64,000 nt of DNA from Pelagibacteraceae bacterium AG-430-E20 (GCA_003209915.1 QCOF01000002.1:1-64000), one strand, 5' to 3'; positions 38,816-52,241 are shown, numbered from the stretch's first letter. The notes: generated by a model not told the origin, from the sequence alone. Numbers and translations: made by a program.

Positions 38816-40894
38816 TTATCCTGCAATCTTTTTAGTTACTTCGTCTTGAACGTTTTGTGGGACTTTAGAATAATGATCAAAAAACATAGAATATTGAGCT
38901 CTGCCTTGTGACATTGATCTTAAATTATTAATGTATCCAAACATATTCGCTAGAGGCACCATGGCTGTAATTACAGTTGCGTTTCCTCTTTGCTCTTGGG
39001 TACTAATTTGACCTCTTCTACTGTTTAGATCTCCAATTACATCACCCATATAATCTTCTGGAGTTACTACTTCTACTCTCATCACTGGTTCTAATAGCTT
39101 CAAACCACCTTTTGTACATGCTTCTTTAAAGCAAGCTCTACTTGCTAATTCAAACGCTAAAACACTTGAGTCAACATCGTGATGAAGTCCATCTAAAATA
39201 GTTACTTTGTAATCTATCATTGGGAAACCGGCTAGAATTCCACCATCTGATATAGTTTCAATTCCTTTTTCTACACCAGGTATAAATTCTTTAGGAATTG
39301 CTCCACCTTTGATTTTACTTTCAACTTCTCGTCCTTTGCCAGCCTCTTGTGGCTCAACTAACAATTTAACTTTAGCAAATTGTCCAGCTCCACCACTTTG
39401 TTTTTTGTGAGTGTATTCTACTTCAGAAGCTGCTTCAATTGTCTCTCTATAAGCAACTTGTGGTGCACCTACATTCGCTTCAACTTTAAATTCTCTTTTC
39501 ATTCTATCAACAATAATGTCTAAGTGTAACTCACCCATTCCTTTAATGATCGTTTGACCAGACTCTTCGTCGGAGGTAACTCTAAAGGATGGATCCTCTT
39601 TTGCTAATCTACCTAAAGCTTCACCCATTTTTTCTTGGTCAGCTTTTGTTTTTGGCTCTACTGCAATTTCAATAACAGGGTCAGGGAATTCCATAGGCTC
39701 AAGTAAAACAGAATTTTCTTCATCACATAAAGTATGACCTGTAATAGTATTTTTTAGTCCGGCTAGAGCAACTATGTCACCTGCATTAGCTTCTTTAATA
39801 TCTTCTCTAGAATTAGCATGCATCAAAAGCATTCTTCCAACTCTTTCTTCTTTTTCTTTTGATGAATTAAATACAGCTGTTCCAGTTTTAACTGTTCCTG
39901 AATAAATTCTTATAAAAGTTAAAGAACCAACAAATGGATCGTTAGCAACTTTAAAAGCTAAAGCTGAAAATGGTACATTGTCATCAAATTTCATTTCCAT
40001 CTCATCTTCAGTCCCTAATTTTGTTCCTTTAATAGAGCCAATATCAACAGGACTTGGTAAATAATGTACAACTGCGTCAAGTAAAGGCTGCACACCTTTA
40101 TTTTTAAAAGCTGAACCAGTTAAAACTGGTACAAAACTAAAATTTAAAGTTCCATTTCTTATGCATTTAATTAAATCTTCTTCTTTGATTTCATCTCCAT
40201 TTAAATAAGCTTCCATAAGCTTTTCATCTTGCTCAACTGCTGTTTCAACTAATTCTGTTCTATATTTTTCACAAATTTCTTTTAGATCTTCTGGGATATC
40301 TTTGTATTCCCACTCTGCTCCTAGAGCCTCGTTTTTCCATACTTGTGCTTTCATTTTGACTAGATCAACAACCCCAGTTAAAGAAGCTTCTGCACCTATA
40401 GGAACTTGAAGAACTAAAGGTTTTGCACCTAATCTATCTCTGATCATGTCTACACATCTAAAGAAATCTGCACCAGTTCTGTCTAATTTATTAACAAAAC
40501 AAATTCGGGGTACTTTATATTTGTCTGCTTGTCTCCATACAGTTTCAGATTGTGGTTCTACACCTGCTACACCATCAAATACTGCAACAGCTCCATCTAA
40601 GACCTTAAGTGATCTTTCAACTTCAATTGTGAAATCTACGTGACCTGGGGTATCAATTATATTAATTCTATGATCATTCCAAAAACAAGTTGTTGCTGCT
40701 GATGTTATAGTAATTCCTCTTTCTTGCTCTTGTTCCATCCAGTCCATTGTTGCAGCTCCATCATGAACTTCTCCAATTTTGTGACTTTTTCCTGTGTAAT
40801 ATAAAACTCTTTCTGTGGTAGTTGTTTTACCAGCATCTATATGAGCCATGATCCCAATATTTCTATATTTATCTAAAGTATGAGTTCTAGCCAT
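38816..40894 (-). CDS. fusA: Elongation factor G
   Basis: Translocation GTPase of 692 residues. G1 [14 protein letters not shown]2/G3 [14 protein letters not shown] and [10 protein letters not shown]4 NKLDR. Domains II to V follow with [12 protein letters not shown] and [11 protein letters not shown] use the ATG at 40894 ([14 protein letters not shown]), the family's normal start; the ATG at 40906 overlaps rpsG by seven bases and adds MVKI. Confidence 0.97.
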   Translation of the reverse strand: MARTHTLDKYRNIGIMAHIDAGKTTTTERVLYYTGKSHKIGEVHDGAATMDWMEQEQERGITITSAATTCFWNDHRINIIDTPGHVDFTIEVERSLKVLDGAVAVFDGVAGVEPQSETVWRQADKYKVPRICFVNKLDRTGADFFRCVDMIRDRLGAKPLVLQVPIGAEASLTGVVDLVKMKAQVWKNEALGAEWEYKDIPEDLKEICEKYRTELVETAVEQDEKLMEAYLNGDEIKEEDLIKCIRNGTLNFSFVPVLTGSAFKNKGVQPLLDAVVHYLPSPVDIGSIKGTKLGTEDEMEMKFDDNVPFSALAFKVANDPFVGSLTFIRIYSGTVKTGTAVFNSSKEKEERVGRMLLMHANSREDIKEANAGDIVALAGLKNTITGHTLCDEENSVLLEPMEFPDPVIEIAVEPKTKADQEKMGEALGRLAKEDPSFRVTSDEESGQTIIKGMGELHLDIIVDRMKREFKVEANVGAPQVAYRETIEAASEVEYTHKKQSGGAGQFAKVKLLVEPQEAGKGREVESKIKGGAIPKEFIPGVEKGIETISDGGILAGFPMIDYKVTILDGLHHDVDSSVLAFELASRACFKEACTKGGLKLLEPVMRVEVVTPEDYMGDVIGDLNSRRGQISTQEQRGNATVITAMVPLANMFGYINNLRSMSQGRAQYSMFFDHYSKVPQNVQDEVTKKIAG

Positions 40895-40899
40895 AATTT

Positions 40900-41370
40900 T
40901 TACCATCTAAAATGAGCAAAAGCCTTATTAGACTCTGCCATTTTATGAACATCCTCTCTTTTTTTAACTGCAGCACCTTTTTTTTCATATGCATCGTAAA
41001 GTTCATTAAAAATTTTATCTGACATATGTTTATCTTTTCTTTTTCTTGCTGAGTCTACTAACCATCTAATTGCTAGAGCTTGTGCTCTTTTACTCTTAAC
41101 CTCAACAGGAACTTGATAAGTTGCACCACCAACTCTTCTTGATCTTACTTCTACTGTTGGCTTAATATTGTTGATAGCTTCATTAAAAATATTAATTGGC
41201 TCGTCTTTGCTTTTCGTTTTTATTTTATCGATTGCATCATAAACAATTTTAGCAGCAACACCCCTTTTGCCATCGTACATAATATTATTTATTAATTTTG
41301 GAATTATTGTTGAGTTAAATTTTGGATCTGGAACAACGTTTTTTTTAGGTTGGGTTTTTTTTCTAGACAT
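40900..41370 (-). CDS. rpsG: Ribosomal protein S7
   Basis: 156 residues, head protein that nucleates 30S assembly. [40 protein letters not shown] and [15 protein letters not shown] identify it. One-base overlap with rpsL. Confidence 0.97.
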   Translation of the reverse strand: MSRKKTQPKKNVVPDPKFNSTIIPKLINNIMYDGKRGVAAKIVYDAIDKIKTKSKDEPINIFNEAINNIKPTVEVRSRRVGGATYQVPVEVKSKRAQALAIRWLVDSARKRKDKHMSDKIFNELYDAYEKKGAAVKKREDVHKMAESNKAFAHFRW

Positions 41371-41741
41371 TACTTACCTTTTTTTGTTCCGTACAAAGAT
41401 CTTCTTTGTTTTCTATTAGCAACGCCTTGAGTATCGAGATTACCTCTAAGAATATGATACCTGACGCCTGGTAAATCTTTTACCCTTCCACCTCTTATCA
41501 GAACCACTGAGTGTTCTTGTAGATTGTGACCCTCACCAGGAATATAAGCTGTAACTTCAAAACCATTTGATAGTCTTACTCTTGCAACCTTTCTTAAAGC
41601 TGAATTGGGTTTCTTTGGTGTGGTCGTATAAACTTTAACACAAACACCTCTTTTTAAAGGTTGTTTTTGTAAAGCAGGAACTTTGTTCCTAGATACTTGT
41701 TTAACTCTTTTTTTTCTTAACAATTGGTTAATTGTTGGCAT
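41370..41741 (-). CDS. rpsL: Ribosomal protein S12
   Basis: Decoding-centre protein, 123 residues. The streptomycin-site loop [20 protein letters not shown] keeps the wild-type Lys (TTPKK), and the second loop is [15 protein letters not shown], so the sequence predicts sensitivity. First gene of the str-S10-spc-alpha run; its upstream leader (41742-41907) is the longest non-coding gap in the block. Confidence 0.98.
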   Translation of the reverse strand: MPTINQLLRKKRVKQVSRNKVPALQKQPLKRGVCVKVYTTTPKKPNSALRKVARVRLSNGFEVTAYIPGEGHNLQEHSVVLIRGGRVKDLPGVRYHILRGNLDTQGVANRKQRRSLYGTKKGK

Positions 41742-41850
41742 AAATTTTTAAAATTAATTAATTTATTTTTAGATGAAAATAACTGACAGGTTATTTTGTG
41801 GCAGCGTTTAGCACTGTTAGAAGCACTACATTCCAACCAAAAACACCGCC

Positions 41851-41878
41851 AAATTACTTATTAATTGACCATTGTCAA
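41851..41878 (-). promoter_or_regulatory. Candidate promoter for the rpsL-fusA-S10 run
   Basis: On the minus strand TTGACA (41878-41873), a 16-base spacer and TAATTT (41856-41851) lie just after the rpoC stop and about 110 bases before rpsL. This is the best sigma70-like match in the 166-base gap 41742-41907. TTGAC-AATG-GTCAA also forms a small dyad over the -35 box. The -10 match is partial. Confidence 0.4.
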
Positions 41879-41907
41879 ACTAAAATTTCAAGTATTAAGC
41901 GATTTTT

Positions 41908-44900
41908 TTACTGATTTGCTTGTGTTTCAGACGGCTCCGAGCTCTCAATTTTTTCTTGTTCGGATAAGAACTCATTATCATCCATAAGAGCTTTTTTGTT
42001 CCAATTATTTTTTATATTTCCAGTTCCTGCGGGTACTAATCTACCAACAATAACGTTCTCTTTAAGACCGTTTAATGGATCAACTTTACCCTTAATAGCC
42101 GCATCTGTTAATACTCTTGTAGTTTCTTGGAAAGATGCTGCAGAAATAAATGACTCGGTTTGTAAAGATGCTTTAGTAATTCCCATTAATACTCTTTCTC
42201 CAACAGCTGGGTCTTTACCTTCGGCAACTAATTTTTCATTTGTATTTTCAAATTTAATTCTATCCACAATTTCACCAGGTAAATAAGAAGAATCTCCAGA
42301 AACTTTGACCTCAACTTTTTTCAACATCTGTCTTAGGATAGTTTCAATGTGTTTATCGTTAATGATTACACCTTGTAATCTGTAAACTTCTTGAACTTGG
42401 TTGACGAAATATTCTGTTAATTCTTTAATACCTAGAATTCTTAAAATATCGTGTGGTAATGGCTGACCATCGAGAAGATATTCACCTTTTTGAATTCTTT
42501 CACCAGGATTGAAATTAATATGCTTACCTTTTGGTATTAAATAATTTGAAGGTTCTGCTCCATCTTCTGGCACAATCGAAACTCTTTGTTTCCCTCTAAC
42601 CTCTTTACCAAAAACAACTTGGCCATCATTTTCAGCAATAATTGCACTGTCTTTTGCTTTTCTTGCTTCAAATAATTCAGCAACTCTTGGAAGACCACCA
42701 GTGATGTCTTTTGTTTTAGTAGTCTCTTTAGGTAATCTTGCAATAACATCTCCTGCAAAAACCTTTTGTCCATCTTTTATAGATAAAATTGAATCTGGTA
42801 CTAGATAGTATCTAGCCTCATTATCATCGGCTTTTTTAATTACATTCCCTTTTTCATCTCTTAAAGTAATTCTTGGTTTTAAGTCTGTACTTTTTGATTG
42901 ACCTCTCCAGTCAATTACAGATTTAGAAGATATTCCAGTAGCGTCATCAGTAGTTTCTTGAATAGAAACACCATCGATCAAATCAACAAAACTAGCCTCA
43001 CCGCTTTTTTCAGCTATAACTGGTGTTGTGTATGGATCCCATTCACAAATTTTTGTATTTGCTTTAACTTTGTCACCATTGTTAAAAAATAATCTAGAAC
43101 CATAAGCAACCTTATAAACAGCTATTTGAACACCATTATCATCCTCAATAGAAAGTTGTGTATTTCTTCCCATTACAATTAAATTTTTTTTAGAGTCCTC
43201 TAATATATTTGAGTTTAAAATTTTTAATGTTCCTTCATTCTTAGTTACAATTTGAGAATCTTGTTTAACAGATGCTGTACCACCAACGTGGAAAGTTCTC
43301 ATAGTTAATTGAGTTCCTGGTTCACCAATAGATTGAGCAGAAATCATCCCAATAGCTTCACCAACATGAACCATTTTACCTCTAGATAAATCTCTTCCAT
43401 AAGAGGTTGCACAAACACCTTCTTTAGATCCACAAGTCATTACAGAATAAACCTTAATTGCTTTTACTCCTGCTGCGTCAATTTTATCGCAGCCTGCCTC
43501 ATCGATCATTTCTTCCTTTTTAATAATAACTTCACCTGTTAAAGGATGTTTAACTTCATCGAAAGTAACTCTTCCCAGCGCTCTTTCAGATAAACTAACC
43601 ACAACGTTTCCACCTTCTAAAATTTCAGATAGTTCTATGAAACCAGGTTTTTTACAATCACAAACTTTTTTAGTTACAGTTAAATCTTGGGCTACATCAC
43701 AAAGTCTTCTTGTTAAATAACCTGAACTTGCAGTTTTAAGTGCAGTATCAGCAAGACCTTTTCTAGCTCCGTGAGTTGAATTGAAATATTCAAGAGCTGT
43801 TAAACCTTCTTTAAAATTTGAAATAATAGGACTTTCAATAATTTCTCCAGATGGTTTTGCAATTAGACCACGCATTCCAGCTAATTGTTTCATTTGAGCT
43901 GCAGAACCTCTCGCTCCACTATCAGCCATCATAAATACTGAATTAATTTTTAATCCCTCTGATGTTTTCTCTGTTGCAGAAATACCCTTCATCATTTCAC
44001 CAGCTACTTTATCTGTACATTTAGACCAAGCATCTACAACTTTGTTATATTTTTCACCTCTTGTAATTAAGCCTTCTGCATACTGTGTTTCATAATCAGC
44101 AATTAATTTTTTAGTATCATCAATTAATTGTGTTTTGCTCTCAGGAATTACTAGATCATCTTTTCCAAATGATATTCCAGCTTTAAATGCATGTTTGAAA
44201 CCTAAGTCTTTTAACTTATCACAAAATATAACTGTAGTTTTTTGTCCACAAAATCTAAAGACAATATCAATAATTTCTGAAACTACTTTTTTAGGCAACA
44301 ATCTATCTATTAAAGAGAATTTTATATTACTATTTTTTGGTAGTAAATTTGCTAGTAGAAATCTTCCGGCAGTAGAAGTGTACTTTTCAAATTTTTTATT
44401 TCCATTTTCATCAACAGTTTCAAATCTAGATATAATTGTATTATGTACTTTAATTTGACCAGAAGATAATGCAAATTCGATTTGATCAGAGTCAACAAAG
44501 TATCCAGCTGGCTTATCAGTAACTGGCTCCTGGGAAAGATAATAAATCCCTAGGATCATATCCTGACTTGGAACGATAATAGGTTTACCGTTTGAAGGTG
44601 AAAGAATGTTATTAGTTGATAACATTAAAATTCTTGCCTCTAACTGAGCTTCTAAACTTAAAGGTACGTGCACCGCCATCTGGTCGCCATCAAAATCAGC
44701 ATTAAATGCTGCACATGTTAGAGGGTGAAGTTCAATTGCATCTCCCTCAATTAATTTTGGTTCAAATGCTTGAACACCAAGTCTATGAAGTGTTGGTGCT
44801 CTATTTAGTAATACTGGGTGTTCTCTAACAATTAACTCAAGTGCATCCCAAACTGCGTTGGTTTCCTTTTCAACAAGTTTTTTGGCCTGTTTAATTGTTG

Positions 44901-46086
44901 AGGCTAAACCTAGTTTGTTTAATCTTGCGTACAAAAATGGCTTAAATAATTCTAAAGCCATTTTTTTTGGTAATCCACATTCATGAAGTTTTAAATCTGG
45001 ACCAACAACAATTACAGATCTACCGGAGTAATCTACACGTTTTCCTAATAAGTTTTGTCTAAATCTGCCTTGCTTACCTTTAAGCATTTCAGCAAGGGAT
45101 TTAAGGGGTCTTTTTCCTGTACCAGTAATTACTCTTCCTCTTCGTCCGTTGTCAAATAATGCATCAACTGACTCTTGGAGCATTCTTTTTTCGTTTCGAA
45201 CAATAATATCTGGAGCTTTAAGATCCATTAATCTTTTTAATCTATTATTTCTATTGATTACTCTTCTATAAAGATCATTTAGATCGGAAGTTGCAAATCT
45301 ACCACCATCCAATGGAACAAGTGGTCTCAATTCAGGTGGAATTACAGGTACAACTGTCATAATCATCCACTCCGGTTTTTGACCAGTTTCAATAAATGAC
45401 TCAACAAGTTTTAGTCTTTTAATAGCTCTTTCTTCGTTAACTTTTGATTTTGTTTCTTTAATAAAATTAACTAAATTTTTTCTCTCTTGCTCTAAATCTA
45501 AATTCTTAAGCATCTCAAGAACCGCTTCAGCACCTATTCCTGCAGTGAAAGACTCTTCACCAAACTCATCTTGATATTTTGCTAATTCTTCTTCATTTAA
45601 TAGCTGATTTTTTTGTAGACCAGTTAAACCAGGTTCTATGACAATAAAATTCTCAAAATAAAGAACTCTCTCTATTTCTTTAAGCTTCATATCAACAGCA
45701 AGAGCAATTCTACTAGGTAATGATTTTAAAAACCATATATGTGCTACTGGTGTAGCAAGATTTATATGGCCCATTCTTTCTCTTCTTACATTTGATTTTG
45801 TAACTTCAACACCACATTTCTCACAAATAATGCCTCTAAATTTCATTCGTTTGTATTTTCCACACAAACATTCATAATCTTTAATTGGGCCAAAAATTCT
45901 CGCACAAAATAAACCATCTTTTTCAGGTCTGAAAGTTCTATAGTTAATTGTTTCAGGTTTTTTAATTTCACCATACGTCCAGGATTTAATTTTTTCAGGA
46001 CTAGCAAGAGAAATTTTAATACTATTAAAATTTTGAGCTTCGGATATTTCAGTATTTTTAAATAAATCTGTTAACTCTTTTTTCAT
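41908..46086 (-). CDS. rpoC: RNA polymerase subunit beta'
   Basis: 1392 residues. The first zinc site [20 protein letters not shown], the rudder region and the catalytic [16 protein letters not shown] with its three Asp are intact. The second zinc cluster lies around CDCKKP and [13 protein letters not shown]. The bridge and trigger helices (MAVSGARGS-like [20 protein letters not shown]) follow the normal order. One base after rpoB. Confidence 0.99.
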   Translation of the reverse strand: MKKELTDLFKNTEISEAQNFNSIKISLASPEKIKSWTYGEIKKPETINYRTFRPEKDGLFCARIFGPIKDYECLCGKYKRMKFRGIICEKCGVEVTKSNVRRERMGHINLATPVAHIWFLKSLPSRIALAVDMKLKEIERVLYFENFIVIEPGLTGLQKNQLLNEEELAKYQDEFGEESFTAGIGAEAVLEMLKNLDLEQERKNLVNFIKETKSKVNEERAIKRLKLVESFIETGQKPEWMIMTVVPVIPPELRPLVPLDGGRFATSDLNDLYRRVINRNNRLKRLMDLKAPDIIVRNEKRMLQESVDALFDNGRRGRVITGTGKRPLKSLAEMLKGKQGRFRQNLLGKRVDYSGRSVIVVGPDLKLHECGLPKKMALELFKPFLYARLNKLGLASTIKQAKKLVEKETNAVWDALELIVREHPVLLNRAPTLHRLGVQAFEPKLIEGDAIELHPLTCAAFNADFDGDQMAVHVPLSLEAQLEARILMLSTNNILSPSNGKPIIVPSQDMILGIYYLSQEPVTDKPAGYFVDSDQIEFALSSGQIKVHNTIISRFETVDENGNKKFEKYTSTAGRFLLANLLPKNSNIKFSLIDRLLPKKVVSEIIDIVFRFCGQKTTVIFCDKLKDLGFKHAFKAGISFGKDDLVIPESKTQLIDDTKKLIADYETQYAEGLITRGEKYNKVVDAWSKCTDKVAGEMMKGISATEKTSEGLKINSVFMMADSGARGSAAQMKQLAGMRGLIAKPSGEIIESPIISNFKEGLTALEYFNSTHGARKGLADTALKTASSGYLTRRLCDVAQDLTVTKKVCDCKKPGFIELSEILEGGNVVVSLSERALGRVTFDEVKHPLTGEVIIKKEEMIDEAGCDKIDAAGVKAIKVYSVMTCGSKEGVCATSYGRDLSRGKMVHVGEAIGMISAQSIGEPGTQLTMRTFHVGGTASVKQDSQIVTKNEGTLKILNSNILEDSKKNLIVMGRNTQLSIEDDNGVQIAVYKVAYGSRLFFNNGDKVKANTKICEWDPYTTPVIAEKSGEASFVDLIDGVSIQETTDDATGISSKSVIDWRGQSKSTDLKPRITLRDEKGNVIKKADDNEARYYLVPDSILSIKDGQKVFAGDVIARLPKETTKTKDITGGLPRVAELFEARKAKDSAIIAENDGQVVFGKEVRGKQRVSIVPEDGAEPSNYLIPKGKHINFNPGERIQKGEYLLDGQPLPHDILRILGIKELTEYFVNQVQEVYRLQGVIINDKHIETILRQMLKKVEVKVSGDSSYLPGEIVDRIKFENTNEKLVAEGKDPAVGERVLMGITKASLQTESFISAASFQETTRVLTDAAIKGKVDPLNGLKENVIVGRLVPAGTGNIKNNWNKKALMDDNEFLSEQEKIESSEPSETQANQ

Positions 46087-49000
46087 TTAATTAAGCTCCA
46101 CGTTTAATGCTAATGATTTAATTTCTTTAACCAATACGTTAAAGGACTCTGGAATACCTGACTCAAAGTTCTCCTCACCTTTAACTATTGTCTCGTAAAC
46201 TTTAACTCTACCAGCTACGTCATCAGACTTAACGGTCAAAATTTCTTGAAGAGTGTATGAAGCACCATAAGCCTCCAGCGCCCAAACTTCCATTTCACCA
46301 AATCTTTGGCCACCAAGTTGAGCTTTTCCTCCAAGTGGCTGTTGTGTAACCAAACTGTAAGGCCCTGTTGATCTTGCGTGTATTTTATCTTCAACTAAAT
46401 GATGAAGTTTTAACATATAAATAATTCCAACAGTTACTGGTCTATCAAATTTCTCACCTGTTCTTCCATCCCATAAATATGTTTGACCAGAACCTGGTAA
46501 TTTTGCTAATTCAAGCATTTCGGTAACATTTTTTTCTTTAGCTCCATCAAATACTGGGGTCGAGATTGCTATTCCGTTTTGTAAATTTTCACACAAATCT
46601 TTAAATTCATTCTTGCTTAATTTATCAACTTTATCGTTAAAGATTTCCTCTCCATAAACAGATTTTAAAAAACTTGCAATTTTCTCAGTTTTTTCAATTT
46701 TTTTACTGTTCTCGTTTACTAATTTCTTAACTTCTTCCCCAAATTCTTTACAAGCCCAACCTAGGTGAGTTTCTAAAATTTGACCTACATTCATCCTACT
46801 AGGAACACCTAGTGGATTAAGAACTATGTCAACAGGTCTACCATCTTCACGGTAAGGCATATCCTCAACTGGAACGATTTTACTAACTACACCTTTGTTA
46901 CCATGTCTTCCAGACATTTTATCACCAGGTCTCAATCTTCTTTTGATAGCAACAAAAACTTTTACCATTTTCATTACGCTTGGAAGTAGATCGTCTCCAC
47001 TTCTAATTTTAAGAACTTTGTCTTCAAACCTTTCAGTAATATCCTGTTTAGCTTTATTGTACTGATCTTTTAATTGTAAAAGAGTTGTTTCATTTACTGC
47101 ATTTCCATTTGAAATTTTGAAAACATCATTAATTGGAAGGTTACTTATTGCCTCAAAGTCTAGTTTTGTTCCTTCAGCTAAATCTTTAACTTTTTTAGCT
47201 AATGATGTTCCAGATAAAATTTGACCTGCTCTTTGCTTGATACTTCTTTCTAAAATTTCTTCTTCAACTATTTTATCTTGTTGAACTTCTTCAATTTCAG
47301 CTCTTTCAATAGTTATTGATCTTTCATCTTTTTCAATACCATGTCTATTAAATACTCTTACATCAACAATTGTTCCACTACTTCCTCTAGACATTCTTAA
47401 AGATGTATCAGTTACATCAATTGCTTTTTCACCAAATATTGATCTTAATAATTTTTCTTCTGGACCTGATGCTGAGTCACCTTTTGGTGTCACTTTTCCA
47501 ACTAAAATATCACCTGCGTTTACTTCTGCGCCAATATAAACTACACCTGACTCGTCAAGATTTTTTAAGGCTTCTTCATTAACGTTTGGAATATCTCTTG
47601 TAATTTCTTCTTCACCTAACTTTGTATCTCTTGCCATAATTTCATATTCTTCAATATGTACAGACGTAAATACGTCATCGGTTACGCATCTTTCTGAAAT
47701 TAGGATAGAGTCTTCAAAATTGTAACCTTGCCAAGGCATAAAAGCTACAGTCACATTTTTCCCTAATGCTAATTCACCTAGTTTTGTTGACGGACCATCT
47801 GCAATTATATCTCCTGATTTAACTTTATCACCAACTCTAACTAGTGGTCTTTGATTTATACAAGTATTTTGATTTGACCTTTTAAATTTTTGAAGATTGT
47901 AAATATCAACTCCAGACTCGCTAAATTCTGTTTCTTCAGTGACTTTAATAACAATTCTTTTTCCATCAATTTTATCAACGATACCATCTCTTTTTGCAAC
48001 AATTGTAACACCTGAGTCTAATGCAACATCGCTTTCAATACCTGTTCCAACAAGTGGCGACTCTGGTTTTAATAATGGAACAGCCTGTCTCATCATATTT
48101 GAACCCATAAGAGCTCTGTTGGCATCATCATTTTCTAAAAAAGGAATTAAAGATGCCGCAACTGAAACAAGTTGTTTAGGTGAAACATCAATATAATCAA
48201 TTGTATCTGGTTTAGATAAAAGAAAGTTTAAATTTTGTCTGCAAGAAACTAAATCCTCTATAATTTTTCCGTTCTTATCAAGTTTGGTATTTGCTTGCGC
48301 AATAGTGTATTTGGTCTCTTCCATAGCAGAAAGATATTCCACTTTATCTTGAACAACTCCGTCTTTAACTTTTTTATAGGGACTTTCAATAAAACCATAC
48401 TTATTAATTTTTGCATAAGTAGATAAACTGTTTATTAGACCAATGTTTGGTCCTTCTGGTGTTTCGATCGGACAAATTCTACCATAATGAGTTGGGTGAA
48501 CATCACGAACTTCAAATCCTGCTCTCTCTCTAGTAAGACCACCTGGTCCTAATGCTGATACTCTTCTTTTGTGTGTGATTTCAGAAAGAGGATTTGTTTG
48601 ATCCATGAATTGTGAAAGTTGTGAACTTGCAAAAAAATCTTTTAAAGACACCGTTAGAGGTTTTGCGTTAATTAAGTCTTGCGGCATTGCAGACTCTACA
48701 TCTAAAGTAGTCATCTTCTCTTTGATTGCTCTTTCCATTCTATAAACACCTATACGAGCTTGGTTTTCAACCAACTCACCTACAGAACGAACTCTTCTAT
48801 TTCCTAAATGGTCAATATCATCAACTTCATCTTTACCATCTCTTAAATCCAACATTTTATGAACAATCGCTATAATGTCATCATTTCTTAGAATTGTAAT
48901 TTTATCAGAACATTCTTGATTTAACCTAGAATTCATTTTTACTCTTCCAACATCAGACAAGTCGTATCTGTCTGAACTGAAAAATAAATTATTAAATATC

Positions 49001-50175
49001 TGAGTAGCAATTTCTATTGTTGGTGGCTCTCCGGGTCTTAACATTTTATAAACCTCAGTTATTGCTTCCTCTTTTGAATTATTTTTGTCATTCAAAATTG
49101 TAGTAAGCAAATAAGGACCTTTATTAATTGAGTTTGTAACTGAAATCTGAATCGAGTGTATATTTGCGTCTAATATTTGTTGGATTACTGTATCATTTAA
49201 TTCAGTACCGATTTTAAATGTTCCCTCTTCCTCATCATTAACTTTAATATCTCTATGTAAAATTTTACCGAATAAAGATTCTCTTGAAACTAAAATATCT
49301 TTTAGTCCATCGTTTGCTAATTTTTTTGCATTCAAGAAATTAATTTTATCACCTAATTTAATTACAACTTCACCAGTTTTTGCATCGATTACTTCCTCAG
49401 CAAAGTTTTTAGCTTTGTAATTTTCAGGATTAAATTTTGTTTTCCATTTTTCTGTTTTAGCATCATAAGTATACTGTTCGTTATCATAAAACTCGTCTGC
49501 AATTTCAGCTTTAGTATATCCAAGTGCTAAAAGTAAAGTGGATGCAAAAATTTTCTTTTTTCTATCTATTTTGAAATATAAAAAATCTTTAACATCATAT
49601 TCAAAATCTAGCCAAGATCCTCTGTTTGGTATTACTCGACAATTAAATAAAAGTTTACCGCTTGCATGAGTTTTACCTTTGTCATGGTCAAAGAAAACGC
49701 CAGGACTTCTATGCATCTGGTTCACTACAACACGTTGAACACCATTAGTAATAAACGTTCCACTATTTGTCATCATTGGAACTTCACCCATGTAAACTTC
49801 TTGTTCTTTTGCAGACAAAATATCTTTTGTGTTGTTATCTTGATCTATTTCATAAACAACTAATCTCAAAGTACACTTCAAGGCTGATGAGTAAGTAAGT
49901 CCTCTAGTAATACATTCGTCAACATCAAATTTTGGTTTTTCTAATCTATATGAAACATATTCTAATGTTGCTTTGTCGTTTAAATCTTCAATAGGGAATA
50001 TACTTTTAAAAACTCTATCAAACCCTTTAGTTAGATCTGCTGCTTCAGAATTAAATTCAGTTAATTCTTTGTATGAGTTTTTTTGAACTTCTATTAAATT
50101 TGGTATTGATAAACCTTCTTTTAGTTTTCCAAAACTTTTTCTTATATTTTTCTTTTCAGTAAAAGATAATTGCAT
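46087..50175 (-). CDS. rpoB: RNA polymerase subunit beta
   Basis: 1362 residues. The rifampicin pocket reads [20 protein letters not shown], then [11 protein letters not shown], keeping the Asp, His and Ser that are altered in resistant mutants, so sensitivity is expected. [17 protein letters not shown] and the C-terminal [18 protein letters not shown] are also present. A strong hairpin separates it from rplL. Confidence 0.99.
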   Translation of the reverse strand: MQLSFTEKKNIRKSFGKLKEGLSIPNLIEVQKNSYKELTEFNSEAADLTKGFDRVFKSIFPIEDLNDKATLEYVSYRLEKPKFDVDECITRGLTYSSALKCTLRLVVYEIDQDNNTKDILSAKEQEVYMGEVPMMTNSGTFITNGVQRVVVNQMHRSPGVFFDHDKGKTHASGKLLFNCRVIPNRGSWLDFEYDVKDFLYFKIDRKKKIFASTLLLALGYTKAEIADEFYDNEQYTYDAKTEKWKTKFNPENYKAKNFAEEVIDAKTGEVVIKLGDKINFLNAKKLANDGLKDILVSRESLFGKILHRDIKVNDEEEGTFKIGTELNDTVIQQILDANIHSIQISVTNSINKGPYLLTTILNDKNNSKEEAITEVYKMLRPGEPPTIEIATQIFNNLFFSSDRYDLSDVGRVKMNSRLNQECSDKITILRNDDIIAIVHKMLDLRDGKDEVDDIDHLGNRRVRSVGELVENQARIGVYRMERAIKEKMTTLDVESAMPQDLINAKPLTVSLKDFFASSQLSQFMDQTNPLSEITHKRRVSALGPGGLTRERAGFEVRDVHPTHYGRICPIETPEGPNIGLINSLSTYAKINKYGFIESPYKKVKDGVVQDKVEYLSAMEETKYTIAQANTKLDKNGKIIEDLVSCRQNLNFLLSKPDTIDYIDVSPKQLVSVAASLIPFLENDDANRALMGSNMMRQAVPLLKPESPLVGTGIESDVALDSGVTIVAKRDGIVDKIDGKRIVIKVTEETEFSESGVDIYNLQKFKRSNQNTCINQRPLVRVGDKVKSGDIIADGPSTKLGELALGKNVTVAFMPWQGYNFEDSILISERCVTDDVFTSVHIEEYEIMARDTKLGEEEITRDIPNVNEEALKNLDESGVVYIGAEVNAGDILVGKVTPKGDSASGPEEKLLRSIFGEKAIDVTDTSLRMSRGSSGTIVDVRVFNRHGIEKDERSITIERAEIEEVQQDKIVEEEILERSIKQRAGQILSGTSLAKKVKDLAEGTKLDFEAISNLPINDVFKISNGNAVNETTLLQLKDQYNKAKQDITERFEDKVLKIRSGDDLLPSVMKMVKVFVAIKRRLRPGDKMSGRHGNKGVVSKIVPVEDMPYREDGRPVDIVLNPLGVPSRMNVGQILETHLGWACKEFGEEVKKLVNENSKKIEKTEKIASFLKSVYGEEIFNDKVDKLSKNEFKDLCENLQNGIAISTPVFDGAKEKNVTEMLELAKLPGSGQTYLWDGRTGEKFDRPVTVGIIYMLKLHHLVEDKIHARSTGPYSLVTQQPLGGKAQLGGQRFGEMEVWALEAYGASYTLQEILTVKSDDVAGRVKVYETIVKGEENFESGIPESFNVLVKEIKSLALNVELN

Positions 50176-50186
50176 TTATATTTATT

Positions 50187-50212
50187 AATACTGATTAAAA
50201 ATAATCAGTATT
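50187..50212 (-). promoter_or_regulatory. Long perfect hairpin between rplL and rpoB
   Basis: AATACTGATTA-AAAA-TAATCAGTATT has 11 perfectly paired bases and a 4-base loop, in the 56-base gap 50176-50231. In E. coli the rplL-rpoB gap holds an attenuator and an RNase III processing site that set ribosomal protein and RNA polymerase ratios. This stem lies in the same place and may do the same. No long U-run follows in the minus direction, so full termination is unlikely. Confidence 0.6.
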
Positions 50213-50231
50213 TGAATTCTTTCTTATTAAT

Positions 50232-50597
50232 TTATTTAAGTTCTACTTTAGCGCCTGCAGCTTCTAACTTAGCTTTGATCTCTTCAGCCTCTTTTTTATT
50301 AACACCAGATTTAACTTCTTTTGGTGCTCCCTCTACAAGATCTTTAGCCTCTTTTAATCCTAATGAAGTAGCTGCTCTTACTTCTTTAATGACATTAATT
50401 TTTTTATCACCAGCAGAAACTAACATGATAGTAAAATCATCTTTTTCTTCAGCTGCTTCTGCACCACCTGCTGCTGCTGGAGCTGCTGCGGCCATTGGAG
50501 TTACGCCCCATTTTTCTTCTAACTGTTTTGAAAGCTCAGCTGCTTCTGCAACTGTTAAACTTGAAAGATCTTCAATAATTTTGTTAAGGTCTGGCAT
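50232..50597 (-). CDS. rplL: Ribosomal protein L7/L12
   Basis: Stalk protein, 121 residues. The N-terminal dimer part ([20 protein letters not shown]) is followed by an Ala-rich hinge near 35-50 and a C-terminal factor-binding domain ([20 protein letters not shown]). Five bases separate it from rplJ. Confidence 0.98.
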   Translation of the reverse strand: MPDLNKIIEDLSSLTVAEAAELSKQLEEKWGVTPMAAAAPAAAGGAEAAEEKDDFTIMLVSAGDKKINVIKEVRAATSLGLKEAKDLVEGAPKEVKSGVNKKEAEEIKAKLEAAGAKVELK

Positions 50598-50602
50598 ATC
50601 AA

Positions 50603-51124
50603 TTACTCTTTGGGTTGTGTTTCAGAATTTTCTGCCGACAAACTACTCATTTTTTCCGAATGTGCAAGTAAAATGCTAATTAATTTAGATGCAGGTGCAT
50701 TTAAAATACCCACAATATTAGCTCTAGCTTCATCTAAAGTTGGTAAACTTGCTACATTTTGGACACCAGCCTGATCTAAGACTTCATTATCCATTATACC
50801 GCCAATTAATTTTAAATTTTCGTTATCTTTTGCAAATTTTGAGAGAATCCTTGCTGACATAATTGCATCTTCACCAAAAGCAACCGCTGTTGGGCCAGTG
50901 AATAAATTAGTCAAATCTTTGCATTTGGTTTTTTCTAATGCAAGTTTAGTAATTCTATTTTTAGTGATTTTAAAAACTATTCCATGCTCTCTCATTTTTG
51001 CTCTTAAATCATCTAATTGAGTCATGGTTAAACCTTGATAATGAGTAACCATAACAGCTTTACTGTTCTCGAATTTTGAAGACATTTCTTCAATATAATT
51101 TTTCTTTTGATCTTTATTCATCAT
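50603..51124 (-). CDS. rplJ: Ribosomal protein L10
   Basis: Stalk base, 173 residues. [20 protein letters not shown] and [15 protein letters not shown] are typical; the C-terminal helix that binds L7/L12 dimers is [18 protein letters not shown]. Only two bases separate it from rplA, so no L10 leader is present. Confidence 0.97.
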   Translation of the reverse strand: MMNKDQKKNYIEEMSSKFENSKAVMVTHYQGLTMTQLDDLRAKMREHGIVFKITKNRITKLALEKTKCKDLTNLFTGPTAVAFGEDAIMSARILSKFAKDNENLKLIGGIMDNEVLDQAGVQNVASLPTLDEARANIVGILNAPASKLISILLAHSEKMSSLSAENSETQPKE

Positions 51125-51126
51125 AA

Positions 51127-51816
51127 CTATATCGACTTACCTAATTTAACTTTGTAAGAAACACCCATTGTTGAGGTTGCAAAAACATTTTTTATTAAAT
51201 CTCCTTTTAAAATATTATTCGATTTTTCTTTTTCTAAGGTTTCTAATATAGCGTTATAATTTTTCATTAATTGGTCATCACTAAAAGATTTTTTACCAAT
51301 GCTAACACCAATATTACCATCTTTATCGTTTCTAATTTCAACTTGACCTGATTTTGCATTTGTTACTGCTTCTTTAATATTATCAGAGACAGAACCAAGT
51401 TTTGGATTTGGCATTAAACCTTTTGGTCCTAAAACTTTTCCTAATTTTGAAAGTTTTACCATCATTCCAGGTGTACAAATTAATTTTTCAAAATTTAATT
51501 CACCACCTTTAATTTTTTCGACAAATGCATCACTACCTACAATATCTGCTCCAGCATCTTTAGCCTCTTGAGCTTTATTGTCTTCGCAAACAACAGCAAC
51601 TTTTACTTTTTTACCTGTACCACCTGGTAAATTAACTACCGTTCTAATATTAACTTCACTTTTTTTTTGTTTGTTGTTTATTTGAAAACTTAAATCTAAA
51701 GACTCATCAAATTTTGTAGTACAATTTTTTTTTAGCTCTGGTATCAATTTTTCAAAAGCTTCAGCGCTAATATCTTTTGTTTTTTTTGGCAACTTTTTAA
51801 ATCTCTTTGAGGGCAT
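51127..51816 (-). CDS. rplA: Ribosomal protein L1
   Basis: 229 residues of the L1 stalk. VNLPGGTGKKVKVAVVCEDN, GPKGLMPNPKLGSV and GQVEIRNDKDGNIG are signature patches. In E. coli L1 represses its own operon. One-base overlap with rplK. Confidence 0.98.
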   Translation of the reverse strand: MPSKRFKKLPKKTKDISAEAFEKLIPELKKNCTTKFDESLDLSFQINNKQKKSEVNIRTVVNLPGGTGKKVKVAVVCEDNKAQEAKDAGADIVGSDAFVEKIKGGELNFEKLICTPGMMVKLSKLGKVLGPKGLMPNPKLGSVSDNIKEAVTNAKSGQVEIRNDKDGNIGVSIGKKSFSDDQLMKNYNAILETLEKEKSNNILKGDLIKNVFATSTMGVSYKVKLGKSI

Positions 51817-52241
51817 TATTCTTTTACCTCTATGCCCATTGATCTTGCTGATCCTGCTATAATTTTTACTGCTTCATTGATATCATGAGCGTTAAGATCA
51901 TTCATTTTTTCTTTAGCAATATCCTCTAATTGCTTTTTAGAAATTGAAGCTACAATATTTCTTCCTGGTTCTTTAGATCCACCCTTAAGTTTTACTGCTT
52001 CTTTAATATAGTAAGATGCAGGGGGTGATTTGATCTTAAAGTCAAATTTTTTGTCTTTATAGACTGTGATTTCAACGGGAACAGGTTTACCTGCCATTGA
52101 TTTTGTTTTATCATTGAAAGCCTTACAAAATTCCATGATGTTAACACCTCGTTGACCTAAAGCAGGTCCTACCGGGGGAGCTGGGTTAGCTTGACCACCT
52201 TTAATTTGTAATTTTATAAATCCACTAATTTCTTTTGCCAT
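51816..52241 (-). CDS. rplK: Ribosomal protein L11
   Basis: 141 residues at the GTPase centre. [20 protein letters not shown] carries the Pro-rich thiostrepton-site turn; the C-terminal 23S-binding domain ends [10 protein letters not shown]. One-base overlap with nusG. Confidence 0.98.
   Translation of the reverse strand: MAKEISGFIKLQIKGGQANPAPPVGPALGQRGVNIMEFCKAFNDKTKSMAGKPVPVEITVYKDKKFDFKIKSPPASYYIKEAVKLKGGSKEPGRNIVASISKKQLEDIAKEKMNDLNAHDINEAVKIIAGSARSMGIEVKE

Noticed and set aside
41996-44458. Plus-strand ORFs of about 95-110 codons inside rpoC
   Set aside because: They are opposite-frame shadows of a highly conserved gene, with unlikely composition.
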